The notes: generated by a model from the sequence alone, not told the origin. Shown: positions 34,922-44,193, numbered from the stretch's first letter. The stretch is DNA of 64,000 bases from Posidoniimonas polymericola (GCF_007859935.1 NZ_SJPO01000006.1:124001-188000), one strand, 5' to 3'. A program made the numbers and translations.

Positions 34922-36022
34922 ATGAGCACCGACAACCTGATAGTGATCTCGATTGACGGCCTGCGGGCCTCGGCGCTCGGGGCCTACGGCAACACCTGGC
35001 ACCAGACGCCGGCCTTTGACGCCCTCGCGGCGCAGTCGACCGTCTGCTCGCAGTTGCTGGCCGAGCACTGGGCGCCGGAGCAATTCTGGTCCTCGGTCTG
35101 GGGTCCAAACGCCGACGGGAGTCGGCAGTCGCTGCCGTCACACGCGCTCGAATTGGGCTGGCGCTCGCTCCTCGTAACCGACGACGCGACCGCGGCCGAT
35201 TTGGACGCCGCCTCAGGCTTCGAGACCGCCGACATTGTGCCGCCGTCGGACCTGCAGGCGCCGGCGGACTCTGTCGAACAGACCGCCGCGGCGGCGACCC
35301 TCTCGGCCCTGCTCGAGGCGATCGAGCTGACGCCCGGCGACCGGCCCTTGCTGGCATGGGCCCACCTGCGGTTCGCAGCGGGTCCGTGGGACGCACCGCT
35401 GTCGCTGGTCGACGACCTGCGTGACGACGACGACCCCGAGGCGGAGCCGTCGCTCCTGCCGCCGTCTGGCGCGCTGGCCGACCTCGCCGAACCGGACGAC
35501 GCCCGGTTCTTGGCCACGCTCCGCTACTCGGCCCAAGTGGTCGCGCTCGATCGTTGCCTGGGGATCGTGCTTCAGGCGCTGCCGGAAGTGCTCGAGGGCC
35601 GGCCCTACCGGCTGGCGGTGCTCGGCACACGTGGGTTCGCCCTCGGCGAACACGGCCGCCTGGGAGACGAATACCGCCCCTACAACGAGTGCCGCCAGCT
35701 GCCGGTCCTGCTGCACCGCTCGCAGGAGCCATCGCACGCGCGGCGACGGGGGCTGCTCACGAACGCCGACCTCCCGGCGCTGCTGCTGGGCGAAGAACCG
35801 TCCCCCAGAAAAAAAGTAATCCTGCACGCCCCCAAAGGCGGGGCCGTGCAGGATGAGCATTGGAAGCTGTGCGTTCCGAGCGACGCGGAGCCAGAGCTGT
35901 ACTCAAAGCCCGACGACACGTGGGAGATGAACGACGTCGCCGTTCGCCACCGGCACGAGGTCGAAGAGCTGCAGGCCGCTCTCACAGATGCATCGACTAC
36001 AGCGAATGCGAAGCCTGCATGA
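34922..36022 (+). CDS. Sulfatase-like protein without the sulfatase active-site motif
   Basis: This 366-residue protein follows the alkaline-phosphatase/sulfatase fold: a metal-binding start (LIVISIDGLRASALGAYGNTW), a core ending VLGTRGFALGEHGRLGDE where active sulfatases have a DHG motif, and a closing EHWKLC/LYSKPDDTWEMNDVA region. The C/S-x-P-x-R formylglycine motif is absent; its place reads STVCSQLLAEH, and the Asp-His metal ligands are replaced by Thr-Arg. It is probably not an active sulfatase. It follows the WecG gene by 31 bp, with TATACT 8 bp before the start. Its 3' end overlaps the opposite gene by 26 bp and contains that gene's terminator. Confidence 0.8.
   Translation: MSTDNLIVISIDGLRASALGAYGNTWHQTPAFDALAAQSTVCSQLLAEHWAPEQFWSSVWGPNADGSRQSLPSHALELGWRSLLVTDDATAADLDAASGFETADIVPPSDLQAPADSVEQTAAAATLSALLEAIELTPGDRPLLAWAHLRFAAGPWDAPLSLVDDLRDDDDPEAEPSLLPPSGALADLAEPDDARFLATLRYSAQVVALDRCLGIVLQALPEVLEGRPYRLAVLGTRGFALGEHGRLGDEYRPYNECRQLPVLLHRSQEPSHARRRGLLTNADLPALLLGEEPSPRKKVILHAPKGGAVQDEHWKLCVPSDAEPELYSKPDDTWEMNDVAVRHRHEVEELQAALTDASTTANAKPA
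35809..35854 (-). terminator. Rho-independent terminator of the 36.4 kb minus-strand gene, inside an opposite CDS
   Basis: On the minus strand, ATCCTGCACG and CGTGCAGGAT (35819-35828, 35845-35854) form a perfect 10-bp stem extended by CCCC/GGGG across one mismatch. The stem is followed by TTACTTTTTTT (A run at 35809-35815 on the plus strand). It lies about 140 bp past the stop of the minus-strand gene. Confidence 0.75.
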
Positions 36023-36413
36023 CGCGGGGCTGTTCGACGTACGGGTTGATTACCACCAGCGGCTGCGGCGCGGCGGCCTTGGCGGTCTGGTCGGCATCCA
36101 CGGAGGCCTCAACCGAATCGCTCGGCACAAAAGGGTTGTTGATCGTCAACGGCTGAATGGTCTCGACAATTTCCGGGGTGCGGAAGTGGGGCGGGTACGC
36201 AAACGGGCTGTGGCCGTAGGTCCGCGGCACCGGGGCGCTGTAGTAAACCGGCGGGTGAGCGGCGAAGTACGGCACGCGGTAGTCGAGCGAACCGTACATG
36301 TAGCCCAGGCCGAAGCCGTAGCCACCGCCGCAGCCGTCGTAAGCGAGCGCGGAGGAGGCGGCGCCCAGCAGGCCCGCGGCGAGAGCACAAGTCAGCAGAA
36401 TACGGCGGGCCAT
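35997..36413 (-). CDS. Small secreted hypothetical protein, Tyr/Pro-rich
   Basis: This 138-residue protein has a clear signal peptide (ARRILLTCALAAGLLGAASSALA). A Gly/Tyr stretch (CGGGYGFGLGYMYGSLDYR) and a Tyr/Pro block (PVYYSAPVPRTYGHSPFAY) follow, then VETIQPLTINNPF and PLVVINPYVEQPRV. It resembles small exported proteins seen in planctomycetes, but no function is known. It overlaps the sulfatase-like gene tail to tail by 26 bp and uses a terminator located inside that gene. Confidence 0.75.
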   Translation of the reverse strand: MARRILLTCALAAGLLGAASSALAYDGCGGGYGFGLGYMYGSLDYRVPYFAAHPPVYYSAPVPRTYGHSPFAYPPHFRTPEIVETIQPLTINNPFVPSDSVEASVDADQTAKAAAPQPLVVINPYVEQPRVMQASHSL

Positions 36414-36522
36414 GACGACAATCCTCAGCGTTGTTGAAACAAGGGCGGGGGTGCTATGGTGAGGGGGCAGGGATTCGCCCTCCTACTCCACGCTAATCAG
36501 CCCACCGCCTGCCTGCAAGAAA

Positions 36523-37683
36523 TTGACGAATCCCCCTGCTTCTGACGATTATTCCGCTGGCCGGCGCCACAGTCTCACGGCTCGGCTGAAGCGGCAGGCC
36601 GAACAGCTCGGCTTTGCCTACGCCGGCGTCTGCCCCGCGGTGCGGCCCCCCGGAGCCGACCACCTCGACGACTGGCTCGAGGCGGGCTACGCCGGCCAGA
36701 TGAGCTATCTGGCCGACCGCCGACACGCCTACGAGCACCCGAGCCACGTGCTGGACGGCTGCCGGAGCGTGATGATGCTGGCGATGTCGTACCGCACCGT
36801 GGCGCCCGCCAATCCCGGGCCCGGCCAGGCCCGGGTCTCGCGCTACGCCTGGGGCGACGCCGACTACCACGACCTAATCCGCAACCGACTGCACCGGCTG
36901 GCCGACGCCCTGCGGCAGGAGGTCCCCGAAGCCCAGACACGGTGCGTGGTCGACACCGCGCCGCTCTTGGAGCGGGACTTCGCCCGGCTCGCCGGGCTTG
37001 GCTGGATCGGCAAGAACACGCTGCTCCTGACCAAGCCGGATGGGAGCTGGTTCTTCTTGGCCGCGCTGCTGACCGACGTCGAGCTAGATTACGACGCGCC
37101 GATGGAGGCCTCGCACTGCGGCACGTGCACGGCGTGCCTCGACGCGTGCCCGACCGACGCGTTCCCTCAGCCGGGCGTGCTCGACGCCTCGCGGTGCATC
37201 AGCTACCTGACCATCGAGCTCCGCGATCAGGTCCCCGTTGAACTCCGCCCTGGCATGGGCGATTGGCTCTTCGGCTGCGATGTCTGCCAGGACGTCTGCC
37301 CGTGGAACCGGCGGTCGCCCGAATCCCCGCTTGCTAGCTTCTCTCCGCAGCCCGGCGCGAACCCAATAGAGCTGGCGCCGCTCTTCGCGCTCGACGAGGC
37401 CGGCTTTCGACAACGCTTCCGCAAGACGCCGCTCTGGCGGGCGCACCGCCGCGGGCTGCTGCGGAGCGCCGCGATTGTGCTCGGCAACACCCAACCAGCG
37501 GGGGGTGTCGAGCTGCTCCGCACCGGGCTGCACGACAACGAACCCATTGTCCGCGGCGCGTCGGCCTGGGCCCTGGGGCAATACGCCAGCGACTCAGCCC
37601 GCGCCGCCCTGTCAGAGCGGGCAAGCGTGGAAACCGATGCGGGCGTGCAGACAGAGATCGACGCGGCGCTTGCGGCGTGCTGA
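36523..37683 (+). CDS. queG: Epoxyqueuosine reductase
   Basis: QueG reduces epoxyqueuosine in tRNA to queuosine using cobalamin and two 4Fe-4S clusters. The 386-residue protein carries both cluster motifs, CGTCTACLDACPTDAF with a later Cys (LDASRCISYLTIE), and CDVCQDVCPWN. The cobalamin/substrate domain is N-terminal (FAYAGVCPAV, YHDLIRNRLHRL), and the C-terminal 80 residues form a HEAT-like repeat region (GLHDNEPIVRGASAWALG). The start is taken as the TTG at 36523, the only usable codon before the conserved region. A Dus-type tRNA enzyme follows 51 bp downstream. Confidence 0.95.
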   Translation: MTNPPASDDYSAGRRHSLTARLKRQAEQLGFAYAGVCPAVRPPGADHLDDWLEAGYAGQMSYLADRRHAYEHPSHVLDGCRSVMMLAMSYRTVAPANPGPGQARVSRYAWGDADYHDLIRNRLHRLADALRQEVPEAQTRCVVDTAPLLERDFARLAGLGWIGKNTLLLTKPDGSWFFLAALLTDVELDYDAPMEASHCGTCTACLDACPTDAFPQPGVLDASRCISYLTIELRDQVPVELRPGMGDWLFGCDVCQDVCPWNRRSPESPLASFSPQPGANPIELAPLFALDEAGFRQRFRKTPLWRAHRRGLLRSAAIVLGNTQPAGGVELLRTGLHDNEPIVRGASAWALGQYASDSARAALSERASVETDAGVQTEIDAALAAC

Positions 37684-37734
37684 ACCCGAAGCGTTGAAAC
37701 CGCGTGTTGACGCCCCGCCTCCACGGCAGTCACA

Positions 37735-38820
37735 ATGGTCGCCATGCAGCTCAAACCTCTCCAGATCGGCCCGATCTCGCTCGACTTCCCGGTGGTCCAG
37801 GCCGCGCTTAGCGGCTACAGCGACGGACCCATGCGGCAGATCGCCCGCCGGCACGGGGCGCCGTACACGCTGTGCGAGGTGATGCTTGACAAGTTTGTCG
37901 CCGAGCTCAAACCCCGCCGCAAGACGCGTCACTTCCTGCACATCGCCGAGGAGGAGCACCCGGTCGGCGGCCAGCTGATGGGCTCCGACCCCGCCATGTT
38001 CGGCCCCGCATCGGAGCGGATGGTCGAGGCCGGATTTGACGTCATCGACATCAACTTCGGCTGCCCGGTGAAGAAGGTGCTTGGCCGCTGCCGGGGCGGG
38101 TTCCACCTCAGCCAGCCCGAGGTCGCGATCGAGATCATCAAAATCGTCCGGCAGACCGTTCCGGACCACATCCCGGTGACCGTCAAGATGCGCCGCGGCA
38201 TCGACGACACCTCCGAGAGCCGGGACAACTTCTTCCACATCTTCGACCGTGCGTACGAGCTGGGCGTCGCGGCCACGACGGTGCACGGCCGCACGGTCGA
38301 GCAGCGCTACGACGGCCCGTCGCGGTGGGAGTTCCTCCGCGAACTCAAGCAGCACGCCGGCGACCGCGTGGTGCTGGGGAGCGGCGACCTGTTTACCGCC
38401 CAGAGCTGCCTGGACATGATCGAGTACACCGGCGTCGACGGGGTGACCGTCGCCCGCGGCGCGATCGGCAATCCGTGGATCTTCCAGCAGACCCGGGCGC
38501 TCGCCGCCGGCGAGGCGATGCCGGACCCGCCATCGCTGTTCGAGCAGCGGGATGTCATCGCCGAGCACTACCGCCTGGCCGAAGAACTGTACGGCGCCGA
38601 ACGCTGTGTGCCCGACATGCGGAAGTTCTGCATCAAGTACTCCAAGCTGCACCCGAACCACGCCGAGGTCCGCGGCGATTTCTGCCGCGTCAATCAGGCG
38701 GGCGCCTGGCGCGAGGTGCTCGACAAGTGGTACGCCGAGGACCTGCCCGGCGTGCACCCTGAGATCGACGAGCCTAACCCGCTGTCGCGCGACGCTGCGC
38801 TGGCCGCCAGCTGCGGCTGA
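37735..38820 (+). CDS. tRNA-dihydrouridine synthase (Dus) family protein
   Basis: This 361-residue FMN-dependent TIM-barrel enzyme reduces uridine in tRNA. Visible are QAALSGYSDGPMRQIARRHGA, the catalytic-cysteine region DVIDINFGCPVKKV, VTVKMRRGIDD, TTVHGRTVEQRYDG and the FMN phosphate-binding VLGSGDLFTA/TVARGAIGNPW. The loop after GCPVKKV reads LGRCRGGFHLSQPE, unlike the usual Gly/Ala-Gly-Ser-Ala-Leu-Leu of DusB, marking a divergent subgroup. ATGs at 37735 and 37744 are both possible. With queG it forms a small tRNA-modification pair. Confidence 0.9.
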   Translation: MVAMQLKPLQIGPISLDFPVVQAALSGYSDGPMRQIARRHGAPYTLCEVMLDKFVAELKPRRKTRHFLHIAEEEHPVGGQLMGSDPAMFGPASERMVEAGFDVIDINFGCPVKKVLGRCRGGFHLSQPEVAIEIIKIVRQTVPDHIPVTVKMRRGIDDTSESRDNFFHIFDRAYELGVAATTVHGRTVEQRYDGPSRWEFLRELKQHAGDRVVLGSGDLFTAQSCLDMIEYTGVDGVTVARGAIGNPWIFQQTRALAAGEAMPDPPSLFEQRDVIAEHYRLAEELYGAERCVPDMRKFCIKYSKLHPNHAEVRGDFCRVNQAGAWREVLDKWYAEDLPGVHPEIDEPNPLSRDAALAASCG

Positions 38821-38831
38821 GTCGCACGCCG

Positions 38832-40106
38832 TCAGGGTAGCGGACCGCTCTTGGCGTTGAGCCAGTAGCGCTCGGCGTACGCGTCGATCGCCTTGGCGCC
38901 GAGGAGTGTCTCGACCTGGCGTTCTCCCGAGAAGCGGTTGGCGGCCGTGTAGAGGTCCACCCGCAAGAAATCGCCCAGCCTAGCGGAAGACTGAATGCTT
39001 CGGGCCAGGGCGATGGTCGTCCGCCGCTGCGGGTAGAGCGGCGCCCATGAGTTGCCCAGCGACCACTCGTCAAGCCGCAGCCGCCGCCAGTCGGATTGCT
39101 CGTCCGCATCGGGTGTTGGCGCCCGGCCCGTCGCCTCGTCCGGACTGTCGAGCGGCAGCGAATCGGGCAGCCGATCCACTACGCTGCGGTGCACTAAGAC
39201 CTCGGTCCGCTCGCCGCCGGGTGCATAGAGCCCCCACGATGGCCAACGGTCCCACCAGCCTAGCGGCCGGGTCAGCGGGCCAACAATCGCCAGCACAACG
39301 ATCCCGACCGCGACCGCCGGCGCCCAACTCGGCCGGGCCCGAACGGCCTGCATGCCTGCGCTGCGTATCGGCGGCCCAAACAGCAGCCACAGGTGCGTGG
39401 GGAAGACCAGGTTCCACAGCAGCACGCCGGGACGATGCCCCAGGCCCAAGGGCCCGAGCACCAGCACGGCGCCGGCGTGCATCGCGGTCGCCAGCAGCAG
39501 TCCTACGCGGCGGGTCTTGCGGAAGCACAACAGCGGGGCGATCAGTCCTTCCGCAACGGGCATCGCGAGCGCTAGTCCGAACACCAGCCAGACCGGCCAC
39601 TCCCGAGGTGAAAGGCCAACCCAACCGGTTGCCGCCTCGAGCATCTGCCGGCCGAGCGTTGAGGCGAACGCGTAGTCTAGTTTTGCTACCGCCGAGTAGA
39701 AGTAGACGCTCACCGCCAACGCCCTCAGCAGCCGCACCGCCAAGGTCGGGCCAGCGGTCAGCAGCACCACGGCCATGATCAGCAGGTGGTAGGCCCACGG
39801 CTGCCAGCGGAGCTGATCAAGCAGCATCAAGCCGCCCAGGCAAACGACCCCATAAGCCAGGCCGGTCTGGCATTTACCGCGGAGCACGCAGAGCGCGCCC
39901 CAGGCGGCGCCCGCCAACAGCAACGGGCCAACAAACGGCGGCGTGCGGAGCCAGTCGGCGGCCGGCACTGCAGGCAGGCGGGCGGCTCCGGACCACAGCG
40001 GCCAGGTCACCCCGACCAGCAGCGGCGTCGCGACGGCCCACAACCGGGCCAGCCACGCGGCGCGGCCGGTCGAGTGTTCGTCGGTTACGGGTGGGAGATC
40101 GCTCAC
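38832..40106 (-). CDS. Polytopic membrane protein, HTTM-like
   Basis: This 424-residue protein has about eight membrane helices (residues 22-270) and a soluble C-terminal domain of about 140 residues. The stretch VSVYFYSAVAKLDYAF followed by a Leu-rich helix recalls the HTTM (horizontally transferred transmembrane, vitamin-K-carboxylase-like) and DoxX groups, but no catalytic residues can be assigned. It starts 23 bp after the large secreted-protein gene on the same strand, so the two are probably co-transcribed. Confidence 0.65.
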   Translation of the reverse strand: MSDLPPVTDEHSTGRAAWLARLWAVATPLLVGVTWPLWSGAARLPAVPAADWLRTPPFVGPLLLAGAAWGALCVLRGKCQTGLAYGVVCLGGLMLLDQLRWQPWAYHLLIMAVVLLTAGPTLAVRLLRALAVSVYFYSAVAKLDYAFASTLGRQMLEAATGWVGLSPREWPVWLVFGLALAMPVAEGLIAPLLCFRKTRRVGLLLATAMHAGAVLVLGPLGLGHRPGVLLWNLVFPTHLWLLFGPPIRSAGMQAVRARPSWAPAVAVGIVVLAIVGPLTRPLGWWDRWPSWGLYAPGGERTEVLVHRSVVDRLPDSLPLDSPDEATGRAPTPDADEQSDWRRLRLDEWSLGNSWAPLYPQRRTTIALARSIQSSARLGDFLRVDLYTAANRFSGERQVETLLGAKAIDAYAERYWLNAKSGPLP

Positions 40107-40129
40107 GCCACCAGCATAGGCGAAGCGGT

Positions 40130-43100
40130 CTAGCGGAGGAATGACGGCAGGTACGACTTCCAGCCCCGGGCGTTCTTCGGCTCGTCCTCTTCTTCGGCAG
40201 GCGCCTGCTGCTCGGCCGCCACCTCGACCTTGCGTTCGACGATCGGCGTGTGCTGCTGCAGAAACTCGGCCCAGTAGCAGTCGAGCGTGCGCTGGCAGTC
40301 GGTGACGCGGCTGTCGCCCAGCGCTGTCTTGGCCGATTGCAGAACGTGAACCAGCGCCAGCCGCTGGCGGCGGGCCTCGCCGCCGAGCTCGTAGTCGAGC
40401 GGGAACGAGAGCGACTGCAGCTCGAGCTTGTCGATCGAGACCTCCAGGTCGCGGGCCTCAAACTCGATTTGCATCGGACGCGCCGGGCCGAGCGGCAGGT
40501 CCTCGGCAAACACAAACTGCCGCCAGCCGTCGCTCTTGGAGAGGGTATCTCCGGCAATCGTGGTGAAGAGCTCCTCCCCCGGCTCGCCGGTAAGGTACCT
40601 GATCGTCAGTGCGCTCTTTTCCGAGTGGCGTTCGACCCGCACGAAGAAGGTCATCACGAGCTGGCGCGTGTCGGGCGGCGTGAACGGCGCGCTCGAAAGC
40701 TTGATCGGCTGCCCACCGGCGGTGATCGACACGCTCGACTTGCCGTCGACGGCGCTGTCGGTGCTGACGGCGATCGTGCCCGCCGCTGCGGGGCCGGCCC
40801 GCCGCCACCCGGTCGGCAGCCCGTCGGCGGCGACCTCTTCGAACGACAGGTTCGGGCAGCCTGCAAACCGGAGCTTCGCGTTCAGGTCGCGGAGGCCGAG
40901 CTGATCGACCTCGGCCGACAGCGTCTTGAGCGCCCCGGGCTGGGTCTCGCTGCGGACGCCAGCGATGGTCACCCGTGGGTTGTCGAAGCGGTAGGCGGCC
41001 ACGCCGTGGGGCGGCAATTCGAGCGGCCAGGCGTGCTTGCCGGGCTCGAGCTTGGCGAGCGGCATCGCCTCGCCGGCGTCGGCCGTCAGCCGCTGCCCCG
41101 TGCTCGCCTCGGGGGCGTCAAGTGTTAGGGTAGCCTTCAGCGGCCAGTCGCTCGGGTTGCCGACCAGCAGCACGACGTGCTCGTCGCTGGCAATCGTCCA
41201 ACCCGCCAGTGGCTGGGCAGGCGACGCCGACGCGGCGGACCCATCGGCCGGAGTCTGGCGGACTAACCTGCGGAGCGGGATTGCCCCGTCGGCTAGCGAG
41301 AGGCAGGTGCAGTCTTCCCAGAGGCCGCCGACCGGCGCGTCGCTCACCAAGGCAGTCAACGCGGCGGGTGCCTGACGGCCGAACGCGACCCGCTGGTGAG
41401 TGGCGGCGGTGAAGGTCCGCTCGGAGCCGAACGGGCTGCGGGCCTTGAAGCCTGGTAGGCTGTCGAGACGCTTGCCGCGCAGCAGCGTGCAAACGCTGTG
41501 CGGGTCGTCGAGCTTAGACGCCGAGTCGTGCCAGTGCAGCGCGTTCTGCTGCATGGGGAGCGCCGCCAGGTTCAGGTTGTCAGACAAGTCGGCGTACCGC
41601 GGCACAGAGACTACCAGGTTCGGCGGGCCGGCGAGCAGCGTGCGGTCGACGCCGCGTTCGCGGAGCAGTACGTCAAGACTTAGACGCTGCTCGAGCCGCG
41701 GCCGCAACAACCGGCGCCCCGCGGCGTCGTCCAGCAGGTCATCGGTTAGCAGGTAGAGGTTTGCGGAGGGCTCCACCGCGGCGATGGCGCGGGCCATCTC
41801 GCCGTAGAGGGCCGCCATCGACATCGCCCGCCACTCGCGCCATTCGCGCCACGGGTCCTTAGGGTCGCCGGCCAGCGCGCGTCGCACGTTCTCGGGCGTG
41901 CGGGGCGTCTCGGCGGGCCAGCCGATCCGTTTGGCGGCCAGGTACTCGTCAACCGTCCGGGCGTCGGCGCCCCACAGGTCGCCGCGCAGCGCGACGTGGC
42001 TCCGCGGGCTCAGCCGCACCGCGACTCCCGCAAAGCACTCGTGCCCGCGGCAGTGCTCGGCCAGTTCGGCAACGGCGGCCACCGACTCGCGGCGGACGAT
42101 CGGGTGGAGGGGGTTGTACTGCACAAGCGAATCGTCAGGCGTCCGCCCGTCGACGTCGACCAGCCTGGGCGTTGGATCGCCCGCGGCCAGGGCGGCCTCG
42201 ACCGCCGGCATCGCCGAGGCGAAGTCCACCGCCAACGTCAGACTCAGCCCGCGGCGGTCGAACTCTCTCAGCAGCAGTTCGAGCAGGTCTTTGCGCGGAG
42301 TGTCTACAACCCCGGTGGCGACAATCTGCCAGTCCATCCCACTCTGACTGCCGAGCACGCGGGTTGGGTAGACGACGCCCTCTGCCGCCGCCACGGTGAT
42401 CGTGGCGCCGTTGTACCCGCCCTGCTCAACGTAATCGGCCGCCCGCACGGCGGCGTCGTAGAAGCACCGCCAGTCCTCAAACACATACCGCCCGTCGGCC
42501 GCCGGCGTCTGGGTGGCGCCGACCAGCTTAGTGAGCTGGCCGCTGGTGAAACTCGCCAGCAGCGGGCGTTCTCCCGCGTGACGGCCCTGCGCGACGAGCG
42601 GCTCCCTTGACAGCGACTTGACGCGCACGCTGCCGTAGAACGCGGGGGCTCCGCCCGGGTTGCTCACCACCAGCATCGGCGAGTCGGTTTTCGGCCAGAA
42701 CAAACGCCGGACAACCACGCGGCCATCGCCGCCGCCGCGACCTTCGCCGGTTACCGCGGTCAGCGAATCGCCCAGCGGCGCCGCACGGCCGATGGCGTCG
42801 CGGTCGAAAAGGGACAGGTCGAGCGTCTGGGCCGAGCCATCGGCCACTTCAATTTCTAGCAGGTGCGCCGCGCCGGGGTGGTCGATCGGCAGCGGGTAGG
42901 CCTGCCAGCGACGCTCTTCGGGGCGGTCCGCCGGTGCGAGGCGGACCCACTTCCCAGACGCCTCGGTCACGAGCTCCGCGGGCTCGCTGCCGAGCGGGCC
43001 CTTGGGGAGCCACGGCACCCGCCGGGTCCATTTCCATTCCGGCATCCGCATCCACCACCGCGAGTTGGTCGGGTCGATCTCCACTACTGTGGTCGCCGCG

Positions 43101-44008
43101 TCCGATAACTGCGTCGCGGCGGAGTCGTCCCACACGACCACCTGGAAGGTGCGTTCGGCGAGCGGCTTGCTCGCCCCCTTGCCCCAGCCCCGCATGAAGC
43201 CCGAGGGCCGCCGGGCAGCAAGGCTCACCGTGTACACGCCCTCGCCCTGCGGCATGGAGAGCGTCATCGGCGCTCGGCAACTGCCGTCGGCGTCCGCGGC
43301 GGCGCGTTGCACGGCGGTCTCGAGTGGATCGCCGCCGCGGCCCGCGGAAACCTCGGCCTGCAGGTCGATCGGCGTGTGGGGCGGGAAGCCCGCCAAGGTC
43401 GAGTCAATCTCGAACGCGAAGCTCTCGCCGGGCTGGAAGATAAACTGCTCGCGGTCAGAGACCACCCGCAGCAGGTCGTCGGCGGCGCGGTAGATGCGGA
43501 CAACGCCGCCTTCGGCAAGCTTTGCCTGGTAGGCGCCCGACGCGAGGTCGCGCAGGCGGGCGTCGGAGATCACCGGTTCGTTGCCGGGCGAGCTGAGGCG
43601 GACCCGCAACACCCCGTCCGGCGGGCCAATGGCGGTCACGTCGAACGCGCCGCTCGAGCGGGGACCACCGGGCGAGATCTGCACGCCGCCCGATTGTTCG
43701 ATGGCGATCGTCGGGGTGTCGGCTCGGCCGCCCCACGGGCGGAGCTCGGCGAGCGAGCCGCCGTCGATCGACGCCTCGCCGCTCCAGGCGGTGGCGTCCG
43801 GGCCGCCGTCCCAGTAGACACGCAGCCGCAGGCGGATCGCACTCGCGTTCTCGGTCGGGGTCACGTCCGACGCGGCTTCCTGGCCATTCGACTCGGGGAG
43901 ACCGCCAACGCACAGCAGCATCAGGGCGCAGCAGCCCAGCCCGACCATCAGCGGCCGGAACGCGATTCGGTAGTGACGCCCGCTCAAGGGGCGATACCGG
44001 GACGGCAT
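40130..44008 (-). CDS. Very large secreted protein with glycoside-hydrolase-like barrel (1292 aa)
   Basis: I start this at the ATG at 44008, which has AAGGAAG upstream and a signal peptide (about residues 1-43). The N-terminal 450 residues are beta-rich Ig-like modules (RVYWDGGPDATAWSGEAS, ESFAFEIDSTLAGFPPHTP). The middle (about 550-900) looks like a TIM barrel related to GH10-like/GHL10 proteins (EFDRRGLSLTLAVDFASAM, YNPLHPIVRRESVAAVAEL, YLLTDDLL). A carbohydrate-binding-like sandwich follows (NLSFEEVAADGLPTGW), then a helical tail rich in Glu and Ala. The role is inferred as glycan binding or cleavage outside the cell; catalytic acids are not certain. Confidence 0.72.
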   Translation of the reverse strand: MPSRYRPLSGRHYRIAFRPLMVGLGCCALMLLCVGGLPESNGQEAASDVTPTENASAIRLRLRVYWDGGPDATAWSGEASIDGGSLAELRPWGGRADTPTIAIEQSGGVQISPGGPRSSGAFDVTAIGPPDGVLRVRLSSPGNEPVISDARLRDLASGAYQAKLAEGGVVRIYRAADDLLRVVSDREQFIFQPGESFAFEIDSTLAGFPPHTPIDLQAEVSAGRGGDPLETAVQRAAADADGSCRAPMTLSMPQGEGVYTVSLAARRPSGFMRGWGKGASKPLAERTFQVVVWDDSAATQLSDAATTVVEIDPTNSRWWMRMPEWKWTRRVPWLPKGPLGSEPAELVTEASGKWVRLAPADRPEERRWQAYPLPIDHPGAAHLLEIEVADGSAQTLDLSLFDRDAIGRAAPLGDSLTAVTGEGRGGGDGRVVVRRLFWPKTDSPMLVVSNPGGAPAFYGSVRVKSLSREPLVAQGRHAGERPLLASFTSGQLTKLVGATQTPAADGRYVFEDWRCFYDAAVRAADYVEQGGYNGATITVAAAEGVVYPTRVLGSQSGMDWQIVATGVVDTPRKDLLELLLREFDRRGLSLTLAVDFASAMPAVEAALAAGDPTPRLVDVDGRTPDDSLVQYNPLHPIVRRESVAAVAELAEHCRGHECFAGVAVRLSPRSHVALRGDLWGADARTVDEYLAAKRIGWPAETPRTPENVRRALAGDPKDPWREWREWRAMSMAALYGEMARAIAAVEPSANLYLLTDDLLDDAAGRRLLRPRLEQRLSLDVLLRERGVDRTLLAGPPNLVVSVPRYADLSDNLNLAALPMQQNALHWHDSASKLDDPHSVCTLLRGKRLDSLPGFKARSPFGSERTFTAATHQRVAFGRQAPAALTALVSDAPVGGLWEDCTCLSLADGAIPLRRLVRQTPADGSAASASPAQPLAGWTIASDEHVVLLVGNPSDWPLKATLTLDAPEASTGQRLTADAGEAMPLAKLEPGKHAWPLELPPHGVAAYRFDNPRVTIAGVRSETQPGALKTLSAEVDQLGLRDLNAKLRFAGCPNLSFEEVAADGLPTGWRRAGPAAAGTIAVSTDSAVDGKSSVSITAGGQPIKLSSAPFTPPDTRQLVMTFFVRVERHSEKSALTIRYLTGEPGEELFTTIAGDTLSKSDGWRQFVFAEDLPLGPARPMQIEFEARDLEVSIDKLELQSLSFPLDYELGGEARRQRLALVHVLQSAKTALGDSRVTDCQRTLDCYWAEFLQQHTPIVERKVEVAAEQQAPAEEEDEPKNARGWKSYLPSFLR

Positions 44009-44193
44009 GCGGACTTCCTTGTCCAAACGCGGGCTGATGCGAACCGCCCGTGACTCCGGCCCCATCCTTGGGACCGGTTCAACACCTGCGGCGGATTGTA
44101 GTTGCGTCGACGCCAGCACGCCATAGCGATCGAGGTATAGGGTCACCGCGTTGGTTCGAATGCAATCGCCATGCTGGCGCCCCGGCTTTCGCC

